A stretch of DNA of 46,669 nucleotides from the NCBI GenBank assembly GCA_964641455.1, contig CAZXLH010000018.1:1-46669 (forward strand), given 5' to 3'. The notes under the pieces were generated by a model. It made no database searches, was not told the DNA's origin, and saw only the letters and a list, made by a program, of their open reading frames with translations. The translations under genes and the position numbers were made by a program. Below are positions 1 through 7,984 of this stretch, piece by piece. This stretch comes from DTU015 sp964641455 (lineage in GTDB: Bacteria; Bacillota; Sulfobacillia; Fermentithermobacillales; Fermentithermobacillaceae). Position 1 is the first letter of the stretch; the number at the start of each line of letters is the position of its first letter.

Positions 1-411
1 ACTTTGTTTTTTGCCGTGATAACCCTCAGCGGTTTGGGGCTCTCTCAGGCAATGCACCCGGGCAAAATGGAAACCGGCAAGTTTATATTGATTAACATTT
101 ATGCGCTGCTCATGTACTTCGCCATTGGCGGCATCGGCTTCTTCGCTTCCTGTATAGCTAATGAAAGCAAGGTCAGCCTGGGCCTAGGCATCGGTATCCC
201 CGTTGCTTTTTTGGTGCTGCAAATGATCGGTGATGCAGGTGACAAATTCAGTTGGATAGGCAACTTGTCGCTTTACAATCTGTTCCAGCCCGATAAACTT
301 ATCGAAGGTGCAGACTTTGCCTACTTTGGCATGGCCGCTTTCGCGGTAATCGCAGCAGTGCTGTATACAGCCGGCATAGCAGTATTTGAGAAACGTGATC
401 TGCATGTATAG
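1..411 (+). CDS. ABC-2 type transporter permease, C-terminal part
   Basis: The reading frame is open from the first base, so the gene starts upstream of the window and only about 136 C-terminal residues are present. Three to four hydrophobic segments are visible, in the order expected for the second half of an ABC-2 permease, and the last helix is followed by a short charged end (FEKRDLHV), a frequent ending in this family. The protein would sit in the cytoplasmic membrane and work with an ATP-binding subunit, probably encoded upstream. The substrate cannot be inferred. The family assignment rests on hydropathy pattern and the C-terminal motif only. Confidence 0.6.
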   Translation, partial: TLFFAVITLSGLGLSQAMHPGKMETGKFILINIYALLMYFAIGGIGFFASCIANESKVSLGLGIGIPVAFLVLQMIGDAGDKFSWIGNLSLYNLFQPDKLIEGADFAYFGMAAFAVIAAVLYTAGIAVFEKRDLHV

Positions 412-453
412 TGTAGGATAATCTGCAGATATCCGGCTAAGAACAAGCCGGAA

Positions 454-911
454 CTAATCGATCGATAACTGCTTTGCGTATGAATAAGGGATTATGTCGT
501 AGAGTTCCGTAAATTTGTAAGCATCTTCTTGGTGCATCCTGTTAATAATTTCCTGAGTGTTTAAGTCTCCTAATTCGCTAATTACAATCATTTGTATTGC
601 TGCAGTATTCGTAAATTGCTGTGAATTCAACTTCCATGCCTTTATATATTTGCTTTTCTTTTACCTCAACAGTGTCTACATTGTGTTTTTCCATACAACA
701 AAGACAGAGCTCAAATTCACTGTTCAGAACCTTCACCCTGCTCACCTCTGTTTTTAACATATGGGAAATCGCAGTCACAAAAACCTATTTCCGCAAAATG
801 AAAAGACATCACAAAAATGTGGCCGGTGCCGCCACCATATCCATTCAGAACCTCAACTCTAACTTTCACGTACACATCTTTACCTAAATATCTCTTACCA
901 AAAACTCTCAT
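454..911 (-). pseudogene. Decayed zinc-finger (antitoxin-like) gene remnant
   Basis: Three short open stretches in different frames follow each other on the minus strand: 911-717, 778-578 and about 590-454. The middle one holds the recognisable part: a CLCCMEKH motif, then VEVKEKQIYKGMEVEF and a C-terminal YEYCSNT. This resembles the N-terminal zinc-binding part of antitoxin-like proteins that pair such a finger with a downstream HTH domain. The HTH part is absent. Frame changes and the lack of a good ribosome binding site suggest a remnant. The outer fragments are not recognised and may be unrelated. Confidence 0.3.
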
Positions 912-919
912 GTTTGAAC

Positions 920-940
920 GATTTGGATACCGTCCAAATC
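920..940. repeat. Perfect 8-bp inverted repeat
   Basis: GATTTGGA and TCCAAATC are separated by five bases. The repeat lies in the otherwise featureless 912-1254 stretch upstream of the MFS gene and could be an operator or small hairpin. Apart from this I see no supported gene in that stretch. Confidence 0.3.
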
Positions 941-1254
941 CTGTTTGAGATTGGATTTACTTTAAGGGCACCGAATTTCCGGGAGTCTTTCGGCATTTTC
1001 TATACCTTAGTTCATAAGACCTACAAAAACATAGATTACTTGCGGTGGATGAGAATTCCAGAGCTCCCCCCCCTCGTCACCTATGTTTCTTCTCACACTA
1101 TAGTCGCATCCACTCAGCCGCCTAGCCTGTGACAACACCCCCGCCCGGTGATACAATAGAGCCAATCTTCGTTGACAGCCATGCAGCCACTGGCCGAATA
1201 ACCGGTGTAGCGTTCCATAGGAACATACTCGAAGCAGATGAGAAGGAGACGGGT

Positions 1255-2448
1255 ATGAGCAAATCACTTAGAAGCCTCCTCAAACAAAGGGATTTTGCGT
1301 TGCTCTTGGTTGGGCAATTTGTTTCGAAACTAGGTTCCGGTATTAATGGAATTGGATTGACGATTTATGTAATGAAATTTGATAATCCGATTATGGGGTT
1401 AGGAACGCTAATGCTGCTTCTTCACATTCCCTGGATTGTGTTTGGGCCTTTTGCAGGAACTCTTGCAGACCGCTATAGTAAAAAGTCAATCATCATTCTG
1501 TGCGATATACTTCGGGGAGTTTTGGGGATATTCCTATTTTACTCCGACAGCCTTATGGCCTTTTATATAATTGTGTTGTTGATTACTACACTGGATGTGC
1601 TTTTCTCACCTGCCATCGGAAGTTTCTTACCCTTTATTGTTGCCAAAGATAAATTGGAAGAAGCAAATTCCGTGTATTCAGCATCAGGCGAAGTTGCACA
1701 TCTCATCGGCCCGGCCTTGGGAGGCACTCTCGTGGCTCTCTTAGGAACTTCCAGTGTGTTTTTGATTAACGGAATTTCCTATGTCTTGTCAGGAATCAGC
1801 GAAACCTTCATTTGTAATAAGGGAATTAGTGCGAGCCAAAGAGAGAAGCAATCTACTTTGACTGACATCAAGAAAGGTATCCGGTATGCAAAACATCACA
1901 AGAGAATGGGATTTGTCATCGTTTTCTTTGCCCTTGACGCTGCTGCATTCGGCGGATTACCCATTGCCTATCTCAATTTCATCCGCCATGACCTTATGGC
2001 ATCAGAAACAATCTATGGCCTGTTCATGACCATTAGTGGCATTGGAAACTTAGTAGGTTCTCTGCTAGTTCCAATATTGCAGAAAAAATGGACAGGATTG
2101 GAATTGATGATCAAGGGAACAGGAGCGTATGGATTGATCTTCGTATTGTTTGTTCTTTACAGATTCATACCTTACAACATGCTCTTGTTTTTCTTTAAAG
2201 GAGTGGTTGCATCATTCATTAACGTGTCGTATTCGATTTTCCTGCAACAAGAAGTGGCAAAAGATATGATTGGACGCGTATACAGTTTAGACATGGCTTT
2301 GAGCACTATTACCTCAACGTTATCCATTATTTTGGTTACATTTTTGGGAAAACATTTGTCGAACACTACGTTAATCTTGTTATTTGCAGGGCTTACAATA
2401 CTTATCAGCCTCTATGGGCAAACCAAGATTAAGTCGCTGGAACAATAA
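1255..2448 (+). CDS. MFS transporter, macrolide-efflux-like
   Basis: A 397-residue multi-pass membrane protein of the major facilitator superfamily, expected to export a small molecule with proton antiport. The ATG at 1255 is chosen because AAGGAG lies seven bases upstream; the frame is open further upstream but without a good start. About 12 hydrophobic segments fit the family. The loop between helices 2 and 3 carries GTLADRYSKK, the MFS signature (G-x-L-A-D-R-x-x-K-K), and the N-terminus (RDFALLLVGQFVSKLGSG) resembles MefA-type macrolide and drug exporters. The gene stands alone, convergent to the membrane cassette on its right. The substrate is not predictable. Confidence 0.85.
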   Translation: MSKSLRSLLKQRDFALLLVGQFVSKLGSGINGIGLTIYVMKFDNPIMGLGTLMLLLHIPWIVFGPFAGTLADRYSKKSIIILCDILRGVLGIFLFYSDSLMAFYIIVLLITTLDVLFSPAIGSFLPFIVAKDKLEEANSVYSASGEVAHLIGPALGGTLVALLGTSSVFLINGISYVLSGISETFICNKGISASQREKQSTLTDIKKGIRYAKHHKRMGFVIVFFALDAAAFGGLPIAYLNFIRHDLMASETIYGLFMTISGIGNLVGSLLVPILQKKWTGLELMIKGTGAYGLIFVLFVLYRFIPYNMLLFFFKGVVASFINVSYSIFLQQEVAKDMIGRVYSLDMALSTITSTLSIILVTFLGKHLSNTTLILLFAGLTILISLYGQTKIKSLEQ

Positions 2449-2571
2449 ATGGAGAGCAATCATCAAAATCGTACGCTATACTTGGTTCTTCGATAAGCGA
2501 GACCGAGACCTACATATCCAGCAGGAGTTTGTAAGTACCGCATCATAAAGTAAACATCTCTGCAATCAATA

Positions 2572-2600
2572 GGAAAGTGCAGAACAATCCTGCACCTTCC
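2572..2600. terminator. Hairpin between convergent genes
   Basis: GGAAAGTGCAG and CTGCACCTTCC pair around a short loop in the space between the MFS gene and the leftward cassette. No clear T-run follows on either strand, so a terminator role is only suggested by position. The rest of 2449-2737 shows nothing convincing. Confidence 0.3.
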
Positions 2601-2737
2601 CATCCTCCAACCGACACGTTCTGTTAAATAGCCGGTAAATAGGCGCTTGCAAATTGCAGATATCAACTATTACACAGTAATGCGCTACTAACCTGAACCC
2701 GTAGATTGTCCGCCTACTAGCAAGCAAACGTAACTCA

Positions 2738-3343
2738 TTAAATTACATGCAACCACTCGCCCAATAGAAACTGCAATCTACCAAGAAGTAACGAGAACCG
2801 TGCCATAACCGTACTTCCAAAAGCTGCACCAAGAGCAACGACCATTGTCCAACGCCCTATCGTCGAACCAACTTTCTGGAACCTGTAAAGTTTGTGATCA
2901 GAGCCTATTGTAAAGAAGAAATACACAAGAGTTCCCAAAAGCCCTACGATGAATATGACGTTATTGATTGAATCCAGCGATAAGAAAGAAGCTGTAACCT
3001 GCCCAATAAAGGGGGCAGGGAAATATGCAAGTGTATACCCCGAAGCCATGCCCATCCAAAAAGCCATCGGAATCTTGCTAAAATATGACAGGGAAGGAAT
3101 ATACCTGGTGTATATCAAGAACCCAATCACAATTGGAATAAGCACTGACCACTGTTTTTCTCGACCAAGATCATTTACCACAGTAGGTCTTATAAAGTTG
3201 TAGTAAGTAGTAATAATTAAGTGGCCCGATGCAGTGCCCACATAAACATGCTCAGCAAATCTGTACAGCACAGTTTCTTTGTACAGAAAACTGAATATGG
3301 CTAATGTAAAAAAAGCCGCTATCCAAACTGTGACAGTTCCCAT
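2738..3343 (-). CDS. Cassette protein A', multi-pass membrane protein (copy 1)
   Basis: A 201-residue integral membrane protein of unknown function with about five to six hydrophobic segments. It is the last gene of the first four-gene cassette and a clear paralogue of the protein at 32795-33418. Shared features include LYK near the N-terminus, VG...GH in the first helices, IP..G.L.YTR in the middle, a GRW(T/F)MVV/MMV segment, and the ending LLG...LxG(E/D)WLxVI. Length is within six residues of the paralogue. An AGGTTGAG-like site precedes the ATG. The conserved length, motifs and gene order argue for a real complex subunit. No family name is recognised. Confidence 0.8.
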   Translation of the reverse strand: MGTVTVWIAAFFTLAIFSFLYKETVLYRFAEHVYVGTASGHLIITTYYNFIRPTVVNDLGREKQWSVLIPIVIGFLIYTRYIPSLSYFSKIPMAFWMGMASGYTLAYFPAPFIGQVTASFLSLDSINNVIFIVGLLGTLVYFFFTIGSDHKLYRFQKVGSTIGRWTMVVALGAAFGSTVMARFSLLLGRLQFLLGEWLHVI

Positions 3344-3430
3344 AATCTCAACCTCCTCATATATTACGTTCGAACCAACTCATCTGAATGTTCATTTGAA
3401 ACCGGATAATTACTTTCATTGGGTCGGCCT

Positions 3431-4270
3431 TTATATACCGTATTCGGATTGCTTTTTTCCAACAAAGTATACAATGTTCCCGAAAACAATAGTAGCAATA
3501 ACCAGAAGGTGAGATAAAGATTGGGCGTCCATTCCGGCCACGGCCATTCCCGGATCATCCAACAGCAGTTCGTACTCAGCTGCTCCTTTTAGCCCCATTA
3601 GCAGTCCTTTGTATTGTCCTGACCTCACATATGGCATTTCTTCAGGAACAGATACCGAAGTTGTTCCGCCTGTAACCGGGACCCCGGCTGGGAGGCCTAC
3701 GTATGTAAGGTAACGTGAAATACCCGGCGCTTTCCCTGAAACATCAACTATTAATGAGGCTTGTCCGAGACTTCTTAAATCCTTCATCATTGGAATCTGA
3801 TCCAATGAAGTATTGAAGTAATCTATGTTGGCCGAACCTTCCCATAAATCATCCACCATTTTCTTAAGCGTGACTTCATTTCCAGGTTTGTAGCCCAGAT
3901 TGACCCAGTCAACTCCATATTCTTTTCCAATCTCATCTGAGATCTTTTCAAGAAAAGGCTGCGTAAGACTAGGCCCTTCCAGCACCAAGGAAAACATCAA
4001 AACCTTGACATCGTTTTGCAAGGCATGTTTGAAAACACCAGCCATCATAGGATCGAGTTCCGTAGCATTGGTCGATGAGTAATCGGGGCAAAGCACCAGA
4101 AGTTCATCTGGTTGAAGCGCATCCACTGCTTCAAACACATCACGCGTCTCTTTGACAATGCCTATGGGCAAACCCAAGGGTTTCATCAACGGGATAATCA
4201 TGCTCAAAACGAGCAATATGTATAAATAACGAACGTCGAATTGCTTAGTCCGCTTCTCCTGAACAGCCAC
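3431..4270 (-). CDS. Cassette protein B', membrane-anchored soluble-domain protein (copy 1)
   Basis: About 279 residues: a hydrophobic N-terminal helix (YILLVLSMIIPLM), a soluble domain of about 200 residues, and a C-terminal helix (LLVIATIVFGNIVYFV). The soluble domain begins with a beta-strand-like stretch ending in PDYSS, suggesting a Rossmann-like fold, and probably lies outside the membrane. The paralogue at 33435-34271 shares WVNLGYKPG/FVNLGYMAG, TTSVSVP/TVTVSVP, SGQ-KGL, AA-YELL and MDAQS--HL just before the last helix. The GTG at 4270 is chosen for its AGGAGG eight bases upstream; a GTG at 4279 overlaps that site. Function unknown. Confidence 0.75.
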   Translation of the reverse strand: MAVQEKRTKQFDVRYLYILLVLSMIIPLMKPLGLPIGIVKETRDVFEAVDALQPDELLVLCPDYSSTNATELDPMMAGVFKHALQNDVKVLMFSLVLEGPSLTQPFLEKISDEIGKEYGVDWVNLGYKPGNEVTLKKMVDDLWEGSANIDYFNTSLDQIPMMKDLRSLGQASLIVDVSGKAPGISRYLTYVGLPAGVPVTGGTTSVSVPEEMPYVRSGQYKGLLMGLKGAAEYELLLDDPGMAVAGMDAQSLSHLLVIATIVFGNIVYFVGKKQSEYGI

Positions 4271-4285
4271 ATACAACACCTCCTA

Positions 4286-4894
4286 CTATTCGCCGAGATG
4301 TGATCTTTGAACTCCAATAAGAACCTTAATCGCCTGGGAAAGAGCTCCCAGATATGTTCCAAGCAAAATACCACGCATGGCACTAGCGTTGGGAATATCC
4401 ATAATCCAGCCCGTGAGCTTTGGAAATCCGTCCCATATGACCTCCCCAATTGGTGCCCTGCCTAACATTACAATACAAGCCACAATCAAAAGTACCGCCG
4501 CTTCCATATTTCTCATGCGGAAGGACCGATATGCAGCGGATGTTATATAAAAAGCCAACAGGGCAAAAACCGATGCTCCAAGGGGAACTACTGTAGCTTG
4601 GAAAATTGCATTGTAGATTTCACCGCTTGGAGTATCAATTAGGCCCACGATTATGGTTCCGAATAAACAAACCAGCAGTACAATGCTCATGCCCCAGTTT
4701 TCTCTCCGCCTCTTGATTCTCCTTACATGCATAGATATCTGATTGATTGCTCCAACCAGAACTGCAAATGCAATAGATACCACATACCATTTGTCAAGAG
4801 TTTGGGTAATACCTTTGGCGGTTCCAAAAAACACGCCTATTATAGATAAAACACCAACAATAAAAGTTATGGCTATTGGAACTTCCCTTGGCAT
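4286..4894 (-). CDS. Cassette protein C', multi-pass membrane protein (copy 1)
   Basis: A 202-residue membrane protein with about six hydrophobic segments and a strongly basic loop (RRIKRRRENW). It is the paralogue of 34303-34968. The most conserved region is AFYITSAAYRSFRMRNMEA, followed by VMLGRAPIGEVIW, MDIPNA and the C-terminal RSHLG. TGGAGGTGGCAAG precedes the ATG. It lies 15 bases from B' and 20 bases from D', so the genes are probably co-transcribed. Basic residues in the conserved YRxFRxRN segment suggest a cytoplasmic interaction surface, but that is inference. No known family is recognised. Confidence 0.8.
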   Translation of the reverse strand: MPREVPIAITFIVGVLSIIGVFFGTAKGITQTLDKWYVVSIAFAVLVGAINQISMHVRRIKRRRENWGMSIVLLVCLFGTIIVGLIDTPSGEIYNAIFQATVVPLGASVFALLAFYITSAAYRSFRMRNMEAAVLLIVACIVMLGRAPIGEVIWDGFPKLTGWIMDIPNASAMRGILLGTYLGALSQAIKVLIGVQRSHLGE

Positions 4895-4914
4895 CTTGCC
4901 ACCTCCAATGAACT

Positions 4915-5619
4915 TTATAAATTCAAGAATTTGATCAAACCGTTACTTGAACCTGTAGTGGCCAGAATACAACCAACTACGATAAGCGCAAACAGACACA
5001 TCTTGCCCCAGTCCTGAGCCACAAGAGAGGCAGTATCTACCGGGTTTTCAGAAAGGTAAGCGCTTGCTGCATATATCTCCTCACCAAGCATGCAGTAGTC
5101 GCAAGCAGTCATCATAAAAGCAAGTTGGTGAAGGTTCGCAGTACCTCCTATTTGAATTGCACCTGCCTGAGCCCCTGCCTCTGCAAACAAAAGCGACTCA
5201 GCCCAAAATGGCCCAATCATCAGAGTTACTGCTACACCTTCTCGTGCCATTATGCCCACTACCCCAGAGGCATAAGACCACTGATCTCCGGCAAGAAATT
5301 GGACATCGTCAGGCCTGAAATGCTCAATCGCCCCTTCTGCAACGTATCCTTGACGGACAATTTCGTGAAGAACCGGTTGCATCTGAGATACCATTGTTGG
5401 CACAATCAAACGTGCTTGGTACTTGGCAACTTTTCTGGAAACGTGCCCCAATACAGCAAAAGAGGCAAAAGTCTGGGGGTTATTAAAGTCAGGTGCGGTA
5501 CCAGGGGAAAAAATAATAGGCCTGTTCATCTCTGTAGCGCGGCCAATAGCCTCATCCATTGCATCAATACCGGGAATCCTACGAATCCCTGGAATATAGC
5601 ACCAGGGTAGCAATATCAA
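4915..5619 (-). CDS. Cassette protein D', DUF6754-like, lacking its N-terminal anchor (copy 1)
   Basis: About 234 residues. The body matches the protein at 35016-35798 through GRATEMNRP-FSPG, VRQGYVA, DQ--YA-GVVG-M, ACDY---GEEIYAA-AYLS and a C-terminal hydrophobic helix. The paralogue has about 40 extra N-terminal residues carrying a membrane anchor; here the frame is closed by a TGA right before a TTG at 5619, and homology starts only at IPGIDAM. The gene begins 29 bases after the HAD gene ends. It is therefore either 5'-truncated or uses an unusual start. The resemblance to DUF6754 is from memory. Function unknown. Confidence 0.7.
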   Translation of the reverse strand: MILLPWCYIPGIRRIPGIDAMDEAIGRATEMNRPIIFSPGTAPDFNNPQTFASFAVLGHVSRKVAKYQARLIVPTMVSQMQPVLHEIVRQGYVAEGAIEHFRPDDVQFLAGDQWSYASGVVGIMAREGVAVTLMIGPFWAESLLFAEAGAQAGAIQIGGTANLHQLAFMMTACDYCMLGEEIYAASAYLSENPVDTASLVAQDWGKMCLFALIVVGCILATTGSSNGLIKFLNL

Positions 5620-5647
5620 TCAAATAACATTTTGCTTCTTTGCTATG

Positions 5648-6289
5648 CTACAAAAGCTCTCCGAAATCCCGGATATAAGCTTCTGATAGGGCTTGAATCT
5701 CGGCTTGATCATGTTTGGAGTATTCATCGTAAACTCCGTAGGGCCGCATTCCTGCTGCTATAATCCCCTTTATGCCCAGTAAGATATCTTCAAAGACAAT
5801 ACAGGAGCCCGGTGAAACGTTTAGTTTCTCTGCCGCCAGCAAGTAAATATCCGGATGCTGTTTTCCACGGCTAACTTCATCAGTTGTGGTAAAAGCGTCG
5901 AAAAGATGGTAAATCCCGTTATTCTTAAGTGCCGGTTCAGAAAGCATTCCGGGCAAGGAAGTGGCAGTGCCTAACTTGATGCCTTGCTCTTTTAGAAACA
6001 ACAGATACTCTCTTGCATTGGGTTTTAGAAAAACATAGTTGCTATACATATCAATTGCCATTTGGTTCCATTCACTCATGATCTGTTCAGGGGTTTCGTC
6101 GAGTCCGAATAAATCGATGGTGTATTCAGCAGTCTCTCTAAAGGTTTTGGACGTAATTTCAGTAACGTAATCAACTGGCACTGTAAAGCCACGCTTGTCA
6201 AGAAAATCAATATCTATCTTTTCCCACACCCACATTGAATCAAGAAGTGTTCCATCCAGATCAAAAATCGCCGCTTCGAAATCCAGCAT
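5648..6289 (-). CDS. HAD-superfamily hydrolase, beta-phosphoglucomutase/phosphatase-like
   Basis: A 213-residue cytosolic protein. Motif I is DLDGTLLDS near residue 10, where the first Asp is the expected nucleophile; motif II Ser/Thr lies in TATSLPG; the motif III/IV region is VFEDILLGIKGIIAAGM. The helical cap between residues 15 and 85 fits the phosphoglycolate phosphatase/beta-phosphoglucomutase subfamily. It would remove or move a phosphate on a small phosphorylated metabolite. AGAGGGAGACGCC precedes the ATG. It follows thiE by 45 bases on the same strand, so it may belong to the thiamine operon; a role as a thiamine phosphate or pyrimidine phosphatase is possible but not shown. Confidence 0.85.
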   Translation of the reverse strand: MLDFEAAIFDLDGTLLDSMWVWEKIDIDFLDKRGFTVPVDYVTEITSKTFRETAEYTIDLFGLDETPEQIMSEWNQMAIDMYSNYVFLKPNAREYLLFLKEQGIKLGTATSLPGMLSEPALKNNGIYHLFDAFTTTDEVSRGKQHPDIYLLAAEKLNVSPGSCIVFEDILLGIKGIIAAGMRPYGVYDEYSKHDQAEIQALSEAYIRDFGELL

Positions 6290-6334
6290 GGCGTCTCCCT
6301 CTTTCTCCTCGTTTAAGTAAATTTTCTCGGTTCT

Positions 6335-6967
6335 CTACTTTACTTCATAAAACAACTCCTTTAATTTCCGCGCTGCCCCGGCAATATTCTTGGCTGAAAT
6401 CAAAGCGGAAACCACTGCAATTCCGTCAATTCCTATATCTTCAAAGTACGGTATAGTATTTTGATTAATACCGCCAATCACCACAATGGTCAAAGACACA
6501 GCAGCCCTTATCCTTCTTAATTCCTCAATTGTCACAATCTCTGCATCGGTTTTGGTACCTGTAGCAAACATGGCACCTACACCAAGATAATCTGCACCGT
6601 CCCGTTCCGCTGTGACGGCTTCTTCAAGCGATGAGGCAGAAACGCCCACGATCTTGTCTTCCCCAATTATCCGGCGCACACTAGTAACAGGTAAATCGCT
6701 TTGGCCAACATGCACACCACTGGCATCAACCGCCAGGGCAATATCAACACGGTCGTTTATAATCAACGGGACGTTATGACGGTCTGTTATCGCTTTGACT
6801 TTGACTGCCATCTCGTAAAACTCCAGCGAGGACGCTTTCTTTTCGCGCAACTGGATTAGAGTTGCTCCTCCCTCAATCGCCTGTTCAACAGCCTGCTCAA
6901 GCGTGGGTGTGCTCATTAGATCCCTATCAGTCACAAGATATAAGCCATAATCTATTTCAGGCTTCAT
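6335..6967 (-). CDS. thiE: Thiamine-phosphate synthase
   Basis: About 210 residues, the usual ThiE length. It condenses hydroxymethylpyrimidine diphosphate with thiazole phosphate to give thiamine phosphate. Visible motifs include the N-terminal strand YLVTDRDLM, QLREKKAS (pyrophosphate-binding region), INDRVDIAL, VHVGQSDLP, GVGAMFATGTKTDA (phosphate loop) and VVIGGIN. The ATG at 6967 overlaps the end of thiM by 11 bases and has GGGAGG upstream; a TTG seven codons further up is less likely. Part of the riboswitch-controlled thiD-thiM-thiE operon. Confidence 0.95.
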   Translation of the reverse strand: MKPEIDYGLYLVTDRDLMSTPTLEQAVEQAIEGGATLIQLREKKASSLEFYEMAVKVKAITDRHNVPLIINDRVDIALAVDASGVHVGQSDLPVTSVRRIIGEDKIVGVSASSLEEAVTAERDGADYLGVGAMFATGTKTDAEIVTIEELRRIRAAVSLTIVVIGGINQNTIPYFEDIGIDGIAVVSALISAKNIAGAARKLKELFYEVK

Positions 6968-7793
6968 AGATTTTCGCCCTCCCGCCAATTATCTCAGCAT
7001 TGAGCTTACTCACAGCATCAATAATTGCCGTATGAAAACTGCCGTACCCTATTTGCCCGGCGCTTGCATATGCAAGTTCACCGCAAAGCCCCATGGTAAG
7101 CACACCGGCTGCAGCAGCAATCAAAGTTTCATCAATACCGGAAGCTCCGCAAAAAGCGCCTACCAGCGAAGTGCACATACAGCCTGTACCGGTCACATTG
7201 GATAAATGCTCGGTCCCATTTTCTATAAAGATTGTGCGCTCTCTATTGGATATGATGTCGGTAGCTCCGGTAATGGCTGCAACACAGTTCAAACCGGTTG
7301 CAACCTTTTCCGCTATTGCCCTTCCTTCATCCAGGCCGGTGCTTAAATCAGCATCAGATGCCTCTACACCTTTGGTATCTGCTTCAAACCCTGCTGCAAA
7401 ACGTATCTCAGAAATATTGCCACGCAACACGCTGATTTGGACTTCTTCCAAAATCCTCTCTGTTGTTTGGTTCCTGAGTTGAGACGCGCCGGCCCCCACT
7501 GGATCGAAAACAACGGGGATACCAAGTGCATTTGCTTTTTTGCCTGCGGCAAGCATAGATTCAACGGTTCTACGGTTTAAAGTTCCGATATTGAGTACCA
7601 ATGCCGATGAAATAGACGTAATTGCTTCTACTTCATCAATATCATCTGCCATAATCGGCGATGCTCCTATGGCAAGCACAATGTTTGCACAGTCATTGAC
7701 TGTTACATAATTGGTAATATGGTGGACAAGCGGCTTCTTCGTGCGGACATCTTCAAGCATCTTGGTGATCTGCTCTATAAGTTCTTGTTTCAT
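6957..7793 (-). CDS. thiM: Hydroxyethylthiazole kinase
   Basis: 278 residues, normal for ThiM. It phosphorylates 4-methyl-5-hydroxyethylthiazole, salvaging the thiazole half of thiamine. Characteristic stretches are PLVHHITNYVTVNDCAN at the N-terminus, SPIMADD, VVFDPVGAGAS and the ribokinase-like active site NVTGTGCMCTSL with its catalytic cysteine. AGGAAGGAG lies upstream of the ATG. It sits between thiD and thiE. With thiD and thiE, and no thiG/thiH/thiC in view, the operon looks designed mainly for salvage. Confidence 0.95.
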   Translation of the reverse strand: MKQELIEQITKMLEDVRTKKPLVHHITNYVTVNDCANIVLAIGASPIMADDIDEVEAITSISSALVLNIGTLNRRTVESMLAAGKKANALGIPVVFDPVGAGASQLRNQTTERILEEVQISVLRGNISEIRFAAGFEADTKGVEASDADLSTGLDEGRAIAEKVATGLNCVAAITGATDIISNRERTIFIENGTEHLSNVTGTGCMCTSLVGAFCGASGIDETLIAAAAGVLTMGLCGELAYASAGQIGYGSFHTAIIDAVSKLNAEIIGGRAKIYEA

Positions 7794-7846
7794 TTTAACA
7801 CAGGCTCCTTCCTATTCATGAGTTATGACAAACATCACTGGAACCA

Positions 7847-7984
7847 CTAATGACGAACCAAACCTGCCCTCCTGATAAGCCCTTTTTTTAATGGCTGATA
7901 GAGTTCGTCTCCGCCATAAGCTTCCGGCAGGTTTTCAAGTCGCGCCAGCGCCTGATCTTTGCAACCCCTTCTTATAGAGATCAT
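7847..7984 (-). CDS. Small unrecognised ORF overlapping the end of thiD
   Basis: A 45-codon frame with ATG at 7984 overlaps the last 50 bases of thiD and runs 88 bases beyond it. It encodes a hydrophilic peptide including ALARLENLPEAYGGDELYQP. Composition looks protein-like and fills the thiD-thiM gap, but there is no ribosome binding site. It may be a C-terminal extension lost from ThiD by a frameshift, or chance. Confidence 0.25.
   Translation of the reverse strand: MISIRRGCKDQALARLENLPEAYGGDELYQPLKKGLIRRAGLVRH

Noticed and set aside
914..1132. Plus-strand open frame of 72 codons upstream of the MFS gene
   Set aside because: No ribosome site, a low-complexity end and no recognisable family; likely chance.
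2463..2666. Minus-strand open frame between the MFS gene and the first cassette
   Set aside because: No start signal and no recognisable motif; possible remnant, but unsupported.
5125..5610. 161-codon plus-strand frame opposite cassette gene D'
   Set aside because: It is an antisense shadow; the minus strand has a conserved paralogue in the second cassette.
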